Below, piece after piece: positions 43,050 through 53,129 of a stretch of DNA of 64,000 bases. The DNA lies in NCBI GenBank assembly GCA_026075535.2, contig AP026541.1, forward strand, positions 4,092,001-4,156,000, in the 5' to 3' direction. Origin of the DNA: Tricholoma matsutake. Lineage: Eukaryota; Basidiomycota; Agaricomycetes; Agaricales; Tricholomataceae. Below the pieces are notes generated by a model that was not told where the DNA came from, searched no databases, and saw only the letters and a program-made list of their open reading frames with translations. Made by a program: the position numbers and the translations under genes. Position 1 is the first letter of the stretch, and each line of letters opens with the position of its first letter.

Positions 43050-44178
43050 GAATTTGTCGAAGAAGTGATTCATCACAGATTCTACCGAACCTTCAACTTC
43101 TAATCCCGGCCCTAATCCTGTTCCCATACCAGCACTAGAGGTGAAAATTGATGCGCTTACAGTGCAAATGTCCCAATTAGTGTCAGTGTTGGCAGCATCA
43201 CAGCCCAGACAAGTGGAAGTACAGCCAGAGATGACAGGAGAAAGAGATGATGAGATGGAGGAGATGGTGGAGTGGATATCGCAGGAGGATGAGACGGTGG
43301 AGAAATCCGGAAATGGAAAAGTGCACTTACCTAAGTACGCACCCCCGCAAATCTTTGACGGTACCATGGAGAATACAAAATCCTTCATCAGCTCTATAGT
43401 ATCGTACATCCATGGGAGAAAGCCAGAGTTTCATACAGCCGAGTCTAGGATTATGTTTGCTCTCTCATACATTCAGGGGGGGAAAGCACAGTTCTGAAGA
43501 AACGAGGCTATTAATCAAATTGCCACAGGAAATAAACCATTTGCAACCTTCAAGGAATTTCTGGAGAGATCGGAGGCACAGTTTGGAGACCCTAATCCAA
43601 AGGCAACAGCCAATGCTAAATTAAAGACCATGCACCAAGATTCCCTAACAGCGGATGAATTTATTTTGCAGTTCAAAGCAGAAGCTTCGCAAACAGACAT
43701 GGGAGAAGCCGCGTTGGTAGAGTTTTTGAAAGCAGGATTAAATCCCTCTTTATTCAAGTCTATCTACCATCTACCTTCTATGCCAGAGAAGTTGGATGAG
43801 TGGTATAATTGGGCAATGTGCCTTGACCCGCAATATCAGCAGGAACAGGCAGAGTCAAAGTTGATGTACGGAAGTAGTAAATTTGGAAAGTCATCAGGAG
43901 GAAAGTCCAAGAAAGGAAAGGTGCCTCAGGCGCAAGCTCCTAGGGCACAGCCACTGGCCATGGCAGTGACACCTATAGTTACAGAGTCAGCAGCACCAGC
44001 AGAGGCAATGGAGGTTGATCAAGCAGGGAGACAATCCCCACTTAAATGTTTTAACTGTGGGCAGTTAGGACACATTTCTAGGAATTGTAGGCAGAAAAGA
44101 AAGATTAGGGAAGCTACAATCGAGGAAGTGAAGCCGGAGGAAGGCAAGCAGAAGAATTTTGTGGAAGAGTCCCAGTGA
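43050..44178 (+). pseudogene. gag: G2 gag with CCHC zinc knuckle
   Basis: Pro-rich start (TSNPGPNPVPIPALEVKIDA), KYAPPQIFDGTMENTKSFIS, SYIHGRKPEFHTAESRIMF, then TGA at 43495-43497 after GGKAQF where Trp TGG or similar fits. It continues with FKEFLERSEAQFGDPNPKA, EFLKAGLNPSLFKSIY and the knuckle CFNCGQLGHISRNC at about 44050, and ends at 44178. The start codon is uncertain because no Met lies at the upstream end in frame. Confidence 0.85.
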
Positions 44179-44339
44179 AGGTTTCCCCATTGGTGACCCA
44201 GAATCGTTACAATGTATTAGTATCCAAGGAAACCCAGAGCAAATCAGAAAAGGAAATCGAGGAGGAGTACAACTGTTGTGAATCACGTGACCAAGGAAAT
44301 TGCCGATCACTATTTCCGAAAACCCCTAAATTCTTTATT

Positions 44340-47300
44340 CGCTCTGCGTGAATAGAACCCGAAATCACCTTGACTGTGGGACTGAAGACAGTGGACACGC
44401 ATGCAGCGATTGATGTGGAAGCGTTGCTTGATAGTGGTGCTACAGGATTATTTATTAATCGGTCCTTAATTACCAGAAATGGTATTAACACACGCAAGCT
44501 GGTGCAACCTATAATGGTGTACAATATTGACAGAACAGTCAATCATGGAGGAACTATCAAGGAGGAGGTGACTATGATCCTAAGGTATCAGGAGCATCAG
44601 GAGCGAGCCATATTTGAAGTGTGCAATCTTGGGAAAACCAATCTAATAATAGGATGTCTGTGGTTATGGAAGCATAATCCCAAAATTGATTGGAAAACTG
44701 GGAAAGTACAAATGACTTGTTGTCCTAAGGAATGTAATGTGTATGGGAAGAAGATGAAGAAGGAAAAAAGGAAAAAGAAAGAGAAAGAACGTCTGAGGAA
44801 GTATTCTGTTACAATGGAGGAAGTGGAGGATGAGGAAATGCCAAATGAGGAAGTTCTGATCATGATCAAGAAAGAAGAGCAGAAGCAAACCTTTAGAGCA
44901 ATTCATGGAGGACAGTCATGGGACAAGAATATCGTGAAGGTGGAGAAGCCAGTGGAGGAATGGGTGCCAAAAGTGTATCATGAATATCTGTCAGTGTTCC
45001 AGAAGGAGTCTGAGCAAATGCCGGTGCGGAAGCCATGGGATCATGTGATCGAGATGAAGCCAGGGTTTGTGCTGAAGAAGTCGAAGATATATCCATTATC
45101 TCCGATGGAACAAGAAGAAGTGGATGCATTCCTGAAGGAGCAATTGTGTAAAGGATACATACAACCTTCAAAATCACCGCAGATGTCACCAATATTCTTC
45201 ATGCCAAAGAAAGACCAAAGGAAGAGGATGTGTACAGATTATAGGTATCTGAATGAGTGGACAGTGAAGAACATGTACCCCCTGCTGTTGATCTCAGAAA
45301 TAATTGACAAGGTGGGAAAAGCCAAGGTCTTTACAAAATTGGATTTACGATGGGGATACAACAATGTATGAATAAAGAAAGGAGATGAGTGGAAGGCTGC
45401 ATTTGCCATGCATCGAGGATCCTTTGAGCCGCTTGTCATGTTTTTTGGGATGACTAATAGTCCCCCAACCTTTCAAAATATGATGAACAACATTTTCAAG
45501 GATGTAATAGACAAAGGTGTGGTAATAATATTTATTGACAACATTCTGATATTCATGGAGGATGAAGAGAATCATGAGGCGATAGTGCAGGAGGTGTTAT
45601 GGAGGTTGGCAGAGAATGATCTATTTTTGAAACCGGAGAAGTGTGTGTTTGGGGCAAGTGAGATTGAGTTCCTAGGATTATTGATCGGCCCTGACAGGAT
45701 CAAAATGGATCTGATCAAGGTACAGGCAATCACAGATTGGCCTGCACCCACCTGTGTCAAGGAGGTTCAAGCCTTCTTGGGACTCGCAAATTATTATCGT
45801 CGCTTTGTGCACAATTTTTCTAAAATTGCTGCACCCTTACATAACCTTATGCGAAAGGGAGTAGTATGGAGGTGGGGAGAGCAGCAGCAGACAGCATTTG
45901 AGGAGTTGAAGAGGAAGTTTGTGGAGGGACCAATATTAGCCCCAGTGGATTTCACATGCCCTTTACAAGTGGAATCTGATGCATCCGATTTTGCTACTGG
46001 AGCAGTATTATCAATGCTGTGCGAAGATGACAAATGGCATCCTTGTGCATATTTGTCCTGAGGGTTGAATGATGTGGAGAGGAATTATGATGTGCATGTT
46101 GGGGATAATACGAGCATTGGAGGCATGGAGGCATTATTTGGAGGGATGTACACATCAGATTGAGATCTGGACGGATCATCAAAATCTGCAATACTTCATG
46201 TCCGCTAAAAAGCTTAATTGCCGGCAAGCACATTGGGCACTATTCCTATCATGTTTCAATTTTCACTTGGTCCACAAAGCGGGAAGCTTAATGAGGAAAG
46301 CAGATGCATTATCCAGATGTATTGATCATAAAAGGGGGGTGGAGGAGGACAATAAGAATGTTACCTTGCTCAAACCTGAATACTTTTGCATTTGCACTAT
46401 GCATCAAGGGCATCTATTAATAGATAGCTCGGAAACAGAAATGTTGTCTAAAATTAGACAATGTTCGGAAATGGATGATGAAGTAGTGGAAGCCGTGAAA
46501 GCTCTGAAGGGAGAGAAGAAAGGTAATATCAAAGGAGATGAATGGGCTGAGGAACAAGGGTTGGTGTTGTTTCAAGGAAAAGTGTATGTACCAAAGGATC
46601 AGGATTTGCGAAGGGAGATCATCCGGTTACATCATAATATGCCAACTGCCAGACACCCAGGAAGATGGAAGACGTTGGAATTAGTAATGAGAAATTATTG
46701 GTGGCCCGGAATTTCAAAGTATGTGTTGGGGTATGTGGATGGATGTGATACGTGCATGAGGGGGAAGAAATTTCCAGAAAAACCTGCAGGAAAATTAATG
46801 CTGAACCCTATACCTAAAGCGCCATGGCGAGATATATCTGTGGATTTTATTACTGGATTACCTGAGGCTCAAGGGTACAATGCAATATTCGTAGTATGCG
46901 ACTGCTTCACAAAGGAGGTCCATATTATTCCTACTACTACAGAAACCTCATCATTGGGCTTGGCATGCCTCTATCTAAATCAGGTATGGCAGTTATGTGG
47001 GTTCCCCAATACCGTTATCTCTGATTGCGGACCACAATTTGCTTCCGCATTTATGTGAGAACTGAACAACATATTGGGAATTCAAACTAAACTATCTACG
47101 GCATATCATCCACAGACTGATGGGCAGACAGAGAGAATGAACCAGGAGTTGGAGCAGTACCTACATATGTTTGTCAACTACTGACAAACCGACTGGCCAG
47201 AATGGTTGGCAATTGCTGAATTTTCCCACAATAACAAATTCCATTTGGCTACTCGTATGTCACCCTTTTTCATGAATTATGGATATCATCCTTGCATGGG

Positions 47301-47985
47301 AGTAAAACCCAGAAGGGAAGTCAAAGTACAGTCGGTAGAAGACTTTGTATCTAAGATGCAAAAGGTACAAGAGGAAGCAGAGGCAGCATTGAAGAAAGCA
47401 TGTGATGACATGATGCGACACACAGATCGTACTCGAGCACACGCTCCAGAGTACAAAGTTGGTGACTTGGTATGGCTAAGTACCAAGGACCTGAATATTC
47501 CATGACCTTCAAGGAAACTTATGGAAAAACAAGTTGGCCCATATGTGATCTCTAAAGTGATCTCGCCTAATGCGGTAGTGCTAAAATTACCCTGATCATT
47601 CAAGATTGATCCTGAGATTAACGTATCCCGCCTACACCCTTACTGCCCACCCACTATTCCTGGCCAACAAACTACTCTGCAACCTCCGATAATAGTAGAA
47701 GGTGCTCCAGAATACATAGTTGAAGAAATTCTAGACTCACATCTTCGATGGAACAAATTGGAGTTTTTAATAAAGTGGAAAAACTATACTGACAAAAATA
47801 ATTCATGGGAACCTGAAGAGAATTGTAAGCGAGCACGTAACGTGATCGCCCAATTCTTTAAACATAATCCAAATGCTCCACGTTGCATTGCGAGAATGGT
47901 GTATGAGGGGATGAAATTACGGCCTTACCAAAATTTCACAGAGGGGACAGACGTAATATTTTCTCGCCTGGAAGTCGAGGCATAA
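44340..47985 (+). pseudogene. pol: G2 pol: protease-RT-RNase H-integrase-chromodomain
   Basis: Protease: EALLDSGATGLFINRSLI (about 44.42 kb). RT: CTDYRYLNEWTVKNMYPL, FTKLDLRWGYNNV, a TGA at 45369, then FEPLVMFFGMTNSPPTF and FIDNILIF, an Asp-to-Asn change in the YxDD box. RNase H (45.95-46.3 kb) has a TGA at 46060 and a short deletion near 46110. Integrase: [64 protein letters not shown], with TGAs at 47056 and 47182, then two more near 47503 and 47595. The chromodomain YIVEEILDS...FLIKWKNYTDKNNSWEPE ends with a natural stop at 47983. It is dead but only lightly decayed. Confidence 0.92.
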
Positions 47986-47996
47986 AAGGGGGGTAA

Positions 47997-48394
47997 TGTT
48001 AGGAAACCACCCCATTACCTAATAAAATTTCATTTTATTTTATTATGTTGAATTATGCTACATGACGCCAAATAATGCTACACTTTGACGTGAGAATTTT
48101 ATTTTGCATGCATCAATATGTATGCGCATGTGTGAATGCGTCAGTAACAACAATGTACAATATATGTAACATAGTATATAAACCCTAAATATATGCCTAG
48201 GGGACCTTAGTTGTGTTCTCTTAGGTATTCCACCTACGTTTTCAGTGTGAAAGGCCTATCTCAACAAACTCACCTATTAATAACCCCTCACATCAAAACC
48301 ATCAATTCCCCCATCACAAGCGCAGATCCCACCCCCTTCTTGTAGAGAGAACCCACACGGTCTTAGCTAGCAGATAGTGGGTGTTGCCCTAACA
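47997..48394 (+). repeat. G2 3' LTR
   Basis: 398 bp, ending GCCCTAACA followed by GAACC. Preceded by AAAAGGGGGGTAA. Confidence 0.92.
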
Positions 48395-48771
48395 GAACCA
48401 GGGTCCAAACTTTGTTGTCTTGACCAGACATCCCTATCCCCCAATGATCAACTACAACTCACAAAATTACCATATCGATCCCTTGTTGAGTGCCCTCTAT
48501 ACCTGGCAATTTCCACATGACCAGACATCTCTCATGCAGTACAACAGCTCTCCCAGTATCTTGATTCCTATTCATTTGAACACTGGGGGGCAGCTATTCG
48601 ACTTGTCCACTACCTAAAAGGGACAAGAGACCTAAAATTGCACCTTGGGGGTGGACTTCCTATCACACTTCATGCATTTAGTGATTTGGACTGGGCTAAC
48701 TGTCTTGATACATGCCATAGTGTTGGTGGATATGTCTGTTCACTTGGATCTGGTGCCATTTCCTGGGCCGC
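48395..48771 (+). pseudogene. Copia RT/RNase H, between G2 and a solo LTR
   Basis: KLPYRSLVG-type and AVQQL-type motifs in broken frames, then SFEHWGAAIRLVHYLKGTRD, FSDLDWANCLDTCHSVGGYV and GSGAISWA. The last is Copia RNase H (D-x-D-W-A, S-x-S-W) and is cut by the solo LTR. Confidence 0.78.
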
Positions 48772-49861
48772 TGATGATACTCGACCAGGAAACCCAAACA
48801 AAACCCACAATAAGGGCTCAAATGGTATAACACTAGTTAGAGGAAGGTTGCAAGGTGGTACTAAATATCACTGCTGTTACCCAAGGCTATGAAAATGACT
48901 CTAGAGGGTATCCGATGAAGTTTGATGAGGTTCGAGAGTATTTGAAGCACTGCAATGACATTCGAGAGAAGTTCAATAAAGATCGAGAGTGTACAAAGCG
49001 CTGCGATGGCATTTGAGGGAAATTCAATGAAGTTCAGGAGTGTACAAAGTATTGTGATGATGTTCGAAGAAAGTTCAAAGAGGTGCGATGATGTTTGAAG
49101 AAGTCCGAAGGCCTTTATAGAAGACAAGGACACTTTTGACGATGGCTGAAGATAGACTATAGGGATGTAGAAAGGCATTGAGAGGGGATAGATGATATGC
49201 GATAGTTTTGAGAAGCTAGTATGAGGAGTTCGAGGAAATTTGGCATAAAACACTGAACTTCGAGACTAAGTCGAGATCCTTGGACTCAAGAGAATGGCTC
49301 TTAAATCAGATGATTGATGTGAGAGGACGATCTATTCTGTCTTTCTAAGTAGCTAGTACAAGGCTATATATGTTTGGGAGAAGTGATACTAAAAAGGAAA
49401 TAAAACATGAGGAATACATGAGGCAAGCTATAAAACAATAGAGAATCTTTGCAAATCATAGAATAAATGAAAGAAGATGAGAAGGGAAATGTATAGAGTC
49501 ATGATTTATCACAGGTACCTGTCCCCATTGATCCAATATATCATCAAGATGTCAAAGTGCCACAATCGCATCCTAAAATCCCGTCGTTGTGTCTCCTCAT
49601 GTCCAGTGGTGCTTGATATGCAACACACTAACTCTTACAAGGTGTGCTGCATGTATCCGAAGGGCAGTGCAATAGGTATATGGCAGCCGAAGACATTCGA
49701 AGTGCTGCAAAGTGTTGCAAAGTCGTTCAAAGTCGTTCAAAATTGTTTGAAGTAGTTTCAGAGCAGTCTTGTGGGGTTTGTAGGGGTTGGGAGCATGCAT
49801 GTTGATGTGTTGATGCCTCTGGAGACATTCCCAGAGCTTAGTGAGCATGGTGGACCTATCA
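48772..49861 (-). repeat. Solo LTR of the G3 family in copia RNase H
   Basis: Starts TGATGATACTCGACCAGGAA, ends GTGGACCTATCA. The flanks CCGC (48768-48771) and CCAC (49862-49865) fit a 4-bp TSD with one transition at a CpG. Closest to the copy at 17683-18751. Confidence 0.8.
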
Positions 49862-50224
49862 CCACACGCAAGCGAAAGGTTGTCACTGCCTCCTCCTGTG
49901 AGGTGGAATACATTGTGGCATTCGAAACGGCCAAAGAATGTATTTGGTTATGCACTCTACTCAATGCCATTGGATATTGACAAAACCTCCCTACCATTAT
50001 CTCCTGCGACAACACCACAACTAAAACCCTGTCTGAGGACCCCTTGCTCCATTCCTGTGTCAAACACATCAACATCAAATACCATTTCCTGCATGAATGC
50101 GTACAATCCACCAACTTGCACCTCACTTACATCAATACTTGTGAAAATATAGCCAATATGTTCACAAAAGCTCTGGATGCTAAACAATTCACTTACCTTC
50201 AGAACTTCCTCAGCATGCGCTAGC
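49862..50224 (+). pseudogene. Copia RNase H C-terminus
   Basis: KRKVVTASSCEVEYIVAFET, ECIWLCTLLNAIGY, then a stop, then CDNTTTKTLSEDPLLHSCVK, INIKYHFLHECV, ENIANMFTKALDAKQF and the natural end near 50222. This is the usual end of Copia pol. Only about 40 bp separate it from the 3' LTR. Confidence 0.82.
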
Positions 50225-50264
50225 CCGATTCCATGTGAGGAGGAGTAATCACGGTGAGGAGGAG

Positions 50265-50294
50265 TGTTGAGATTCACACCACAATCACACACAA
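50265..50294 (+). repeat. Copia 3' LTR, left remnant
   Basis: TGTTGAGATTCACACCACAA as at 39416, preceded by the purine-rich GGTGAGGAGGAG. Cut at ACAA by G3; the rest is at 61034-61083. Confidence 0.85.
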
Positions 50295-51301
50295 TGATGA
50301 TGCTCAACCTGGAAACTCAACCAAAACCAACTAAACAGGTCTTAGGAGATACAACACGAGTCAGAGAAAGGTTGCGAGGTGGTACTGAATATCACTGTGT
50401 TATCCAAAGGCCGGTAAATGTACTGTATGACATTGCAAAGCCATATTAGGCTGTGCGAAGTTCTGTGAAACCGTCCGAAGTAATGCAAAACACTACAAAG
50501 CATTCCAAAACAATACGAGAGAGTTTAGCAGCAATGTGGAGAAGTTCAAGAATCTCTGAAATGGTTTCAGGAGTTTGGGAGATGGTGACAATAGTCGAAA
50601 GTGAGGTAAGAGACAATGACACAACAGATAGGCGATGTGATGAGAGTTTTGAGAGACTATGTGGCAAAACGACGTAGTTCGCAGAATACTTTGAGTGAGT
50701 TTGGACAAAGACTGAGCTAAAACTCAAGAGTCAAACCCTTAAGTCAGATGATAGGCGATGTGAGAAGATGATTTTCTGGCTCTATTGACAGTAAATACAC
50801 CAAACTATATATGTTTTAGAGAGATAGTACTAAAAAGGTAAAAGGCCATGAGGCAAAACATGTGGTAAATGTGAGGCAGTGAACAAGGTGTTGAAATCAC
50901 AAAGTAAATGAGAAAATGATAAGAAAGAAATGTGCCATATACATGATATATCAAATCTCCTTGTCTTGTGGTTCCAATAAATCATGAATATGTTGAAAAG
51001 CACCTCGATGCATGGTAAGTTGCTAGCCATTGTGTTTCTTCGTGTTTGTGGTGGTGGGAACACAATGTGTTAGTGTGTGTAATGGTGGGAGCATGTGTTC
51101 GAGGTTTGGTACAATAGGAATATGGTGGCTGAAGTCATTTGAAATGGTTCGAAGTCTTTCGAAACATTTTGAAGTGTCACTTTGTTGTTTCGTGCATTCG
51201 TAGGCATTCATAAGCATTTGCGAAATCATAGGACTTTGGGAAGGAGGTGTCCAAGTGTGATATCTTGATTTCAGAGCTCTGCTGCTATAGTGGACCTATC
51301 A
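50295..51301 (-). repeat. G3 3' LTR
   Basis: 1007 bp; TGATGATGCTCAACC...CTATAGTGGACCTATCA on the plus strand. Contains repeated TTCGAAG/TTTGAAG motifs. Confidence 0.92.
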
Positions 51302-51312
51302 TCCTCCCCCTT
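51302..51312 (-). promoter_or_regulatory. G3 polypurine tract
   Basis: AAGGGGGAGGA on the minus strand ends exactly where the 3' LTR starts (TGATAGG). Confidence 0.8.
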
Positions 51313-51382
51313 ACTGAAATCCTGACTGTCCCAGTCAGCCGATCAGAGTCACATGCCAAATTTGTGATTGTGTTGAAAAACC

Positions 51383-51455
51383 TATAAAGGTAACTCAAAA
51401 ACCTCACTCTTTTTCTTCCATCTTTGAGTTGACTCGTCTCTTACATCCTCTGATC
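51383..51455 (+). promoter_or_regulatory. Promoter-like TATA and CT-rich leader of the antisense gene
   Basis: TATAAAG at 51383-51389 lies 67 bp upstream of the ATG at 51456. A pyrimidine-rich stretch (CACTCTTTTTCTTCCATCTT and CTCGTCTCTTACATCCTCT) lies between them, a common layout for fungal core promoters. It sits just inside the element, next to the 3' LTR and on the strand opposite to gag-pol. Confidence 0.6.
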
Positions 51456-52782
51456 ATGTCGCTACTCCTCGAATACACAAAGTCCATGCCTGAAGTTGGT
51501 AAGGTGGAAGATATCAATTTCGAAGTTTGGGGGCGTGATTTTTGTGAGAAAATGGTGAGTGTCAATGCATTTTCTGATATGGTTTTAGATGCTAACGATT
51601 CTTCGTAGTATGAATATGACAATCTCGCAGACGATGTTGAGGAATCCCGTTCGCAGGCTGTTCAAAAGGTTATGGATGAGGTATTTGATTTGTACACTCC
51701 TCTGGCACGTCGGGAGTGGCTTTCTTGGGGCGCTGAGGTCCTATTCCAGGACCTAGCAGACAAAGTCAAACAAGAGGAGCAAGAGGCCAGGGCTGCTCAG
51801 GCAAAGTCTGAAGCAGAAGCAGCAGAGGCAAAGGCGCTGGAAGAAGCTGCAGAGGCGGAGGCAAAGCTTCAGGAGGAGGCGGAAGCATTTTGGCACGAGG
51901 CAGTGGCCACAAAAGCTGCCAAGCTTGATGAATGACGGAAAGCTCTCGAGTCTACTTGAGCTATTCTCCTCGCCGAGGTTCAGGCAAAGACAATTTCAAA
52001 GGACGATCTGAAGAGGTGGAATTCAGCTTTGCAGGCAGAAAGTGAGGCGATCTGGGTAGCGGAAGTTGGGGAGGAGAATCAGGAGATGGACAAAGACCCA
52101 GTCATTATCCTGGGCACCCAAAAGCGGCAGGCGATGGAGGAGGACCTCAACAAAGACAACGACAATGGTGAACAAGGAACCGCCACTAAACGAGCAAGAT
52201 TCGAGGAGGGGGGACTTCTCGAGTTCGAAGGACCAGTAAGTTGTATGAACTGTTTTGTGAGGATTTTGAAACTAATGAAATGGCCATAGTGCAATTGATG
52301 CTCTGGCTTCAAGAGCTGGCCCATGTGTGTCATAGACAAAGGAGTGGTGAAGTGCCACAAATGCATGCAAGAGGCACAAGGGTGCTATTGGGAGGGTGTT
52401 TCAAGGCAGGGGGTTTGTAAGGTGAAGGGAAAGAAGGCTGTAGGGAGTTGTGGGGGAAAGGTTTTGGAGCATCCAAAACCAGGTAAGCCACCAATCCATA
52501 TTTTTTGAAGCATTCGCTAATATTTCATAATGTATAGTACCTCAAATTCGAGTCGCCGGGCCTTCGTTAGCACCAGAGGCAGGGCCTTTGAGGTCGCAGG
52601 GTCGAATGAAGTCAGACAGGAAAGGGAAGGGGTGGGAAATCCAGGATGGTGACGAGGGCATTTTGGGTGTAGAGCAGTGCCAACAAATAATTTCGGAGGA
52701 GATGGTGAAGAAAAAGATGCAGCATCATATGCTGGATCAGGAGATAGCGGCACTCGGTAAAATGTTGGACAAAGAAGAGTGA
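51456..52782 (+). CDS. Antisense spliced accessory gene of G3: coiled-coil and zinc-cluster-like protein
   Basis: Four exons join in frame: 51456-51554, 51609-52235, 52290-52482 and 52538-52782, about 387 codons. The introns are GTGAGT...GCTAAC...TAG, GTAAGT...ACTAAT...TAG and GTAAGC...GCTAAT...TAG (53-55 bp; phases 0, 0, 1). Exon 1 reads MSLLLEYTKSMPEVGKVED. Exon 2 has EVFDLYTPLARREWLSWGAE, a long Ala/Glu coiled coil (KVKQEEQEARAAQAKSEAEA onward), an acidic region and KRARFEE. Exon 3 has a Cys cluster C-x2-C-x8-C-x9-C-x2-C-x6-C (KCHKCMQEAQGCYW), like a fungal zinc-cluster motif. Exon 4 ends KKKMQHHMLDQEIAALGKML. Three in-frame TGAs (51933, 51957, 52296) sit at probable Arg CGA codons, so this copy is likely dead. 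The role is unknown; DNA or nucleic-acid binding is inferred from the Cys cluster. Confidence 0.75.
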
Positions 52783-53129
52783 AATTTCGTTATTTTAGTT
52801 TTTGCTATTTTCGTATAATAAATTTGTGCTTTGTCGAGCTGGAAAAAGAAGATATAAGAAATAAGTAGAGTAAAAGAAATATCCGAACATTTTTTGAGAT
52901 GAAATTTGTTGCTGAAACTTGTCATTGTAGGTGTTCTGAGTGCATTTGTAAGAGGAAATGAAAGGAAATGACGTTACAAAGTAAGGGAAAGGCTCAGTAA
53001 ATCATCATGGCCAAAAAACCCTTTTGGAGCTTGCGCAACCATGCTATAATGCGATATCATGACTTGTATGATACACTAAGAGAAATCAAAATCATAAGTA
53101 AGTAATTGCGAAACATAGAAAGAGAATAG
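52783..53129. other. Intergenic region between converging pol and antisense gene
   Basis: AT-rich, no ORF. It would hold the 3' ends of both transcripts; AATAAA-like signals such as ATAATAAATTTG at about 52815 lie after the antisense gene. Confidence 0.45.

Larger units (their letters stand above)
42217..48394 (+). mobile_element. G2: complete Ty3/Gypsy chromovirus, plus strand
   Basis: LTRs lie at 42217-42617 (401 bp) and 47997-48394 (398 bp), TGTTAGGAAACC...CCTAACA. A perfect 5-bp TSD GAACC (42212-42216 and 48395-48399) places the insertion in the copia RT/RNase H. The polypurine tract AAAAGGGGGGTAA precedes the 3' LTR. gag, protease, RT, RNase H, integrase and chromodomain follow in Gypsy order. 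It is distinct from G1 in sequence but related. Seven internal stops, all TGA. Confidence 0.94.

Noticed and set aside
43495..47600. UGA recoding or readthrough to explain in-frame TGA codons
   Set aside because: Stops fall at arbitrary conserved Arg or Trp positions, TGA also ends real frames, G1 and G2 RT catalytic residues are mutated too, and Plavaka P3 has a TAA at a Gln codon. Mutational decay is simpler.
50295..51301. Independent TRIM or Helitron element at each TGATGAT...CTATCA repeat
   Set aside because: The pair at 50295 and 60030 encloses gag-pol in one orientation, with PPT, PBS and rejoined copia flanks, so they are LTRs; the lone copies are best read as solo LTRs.
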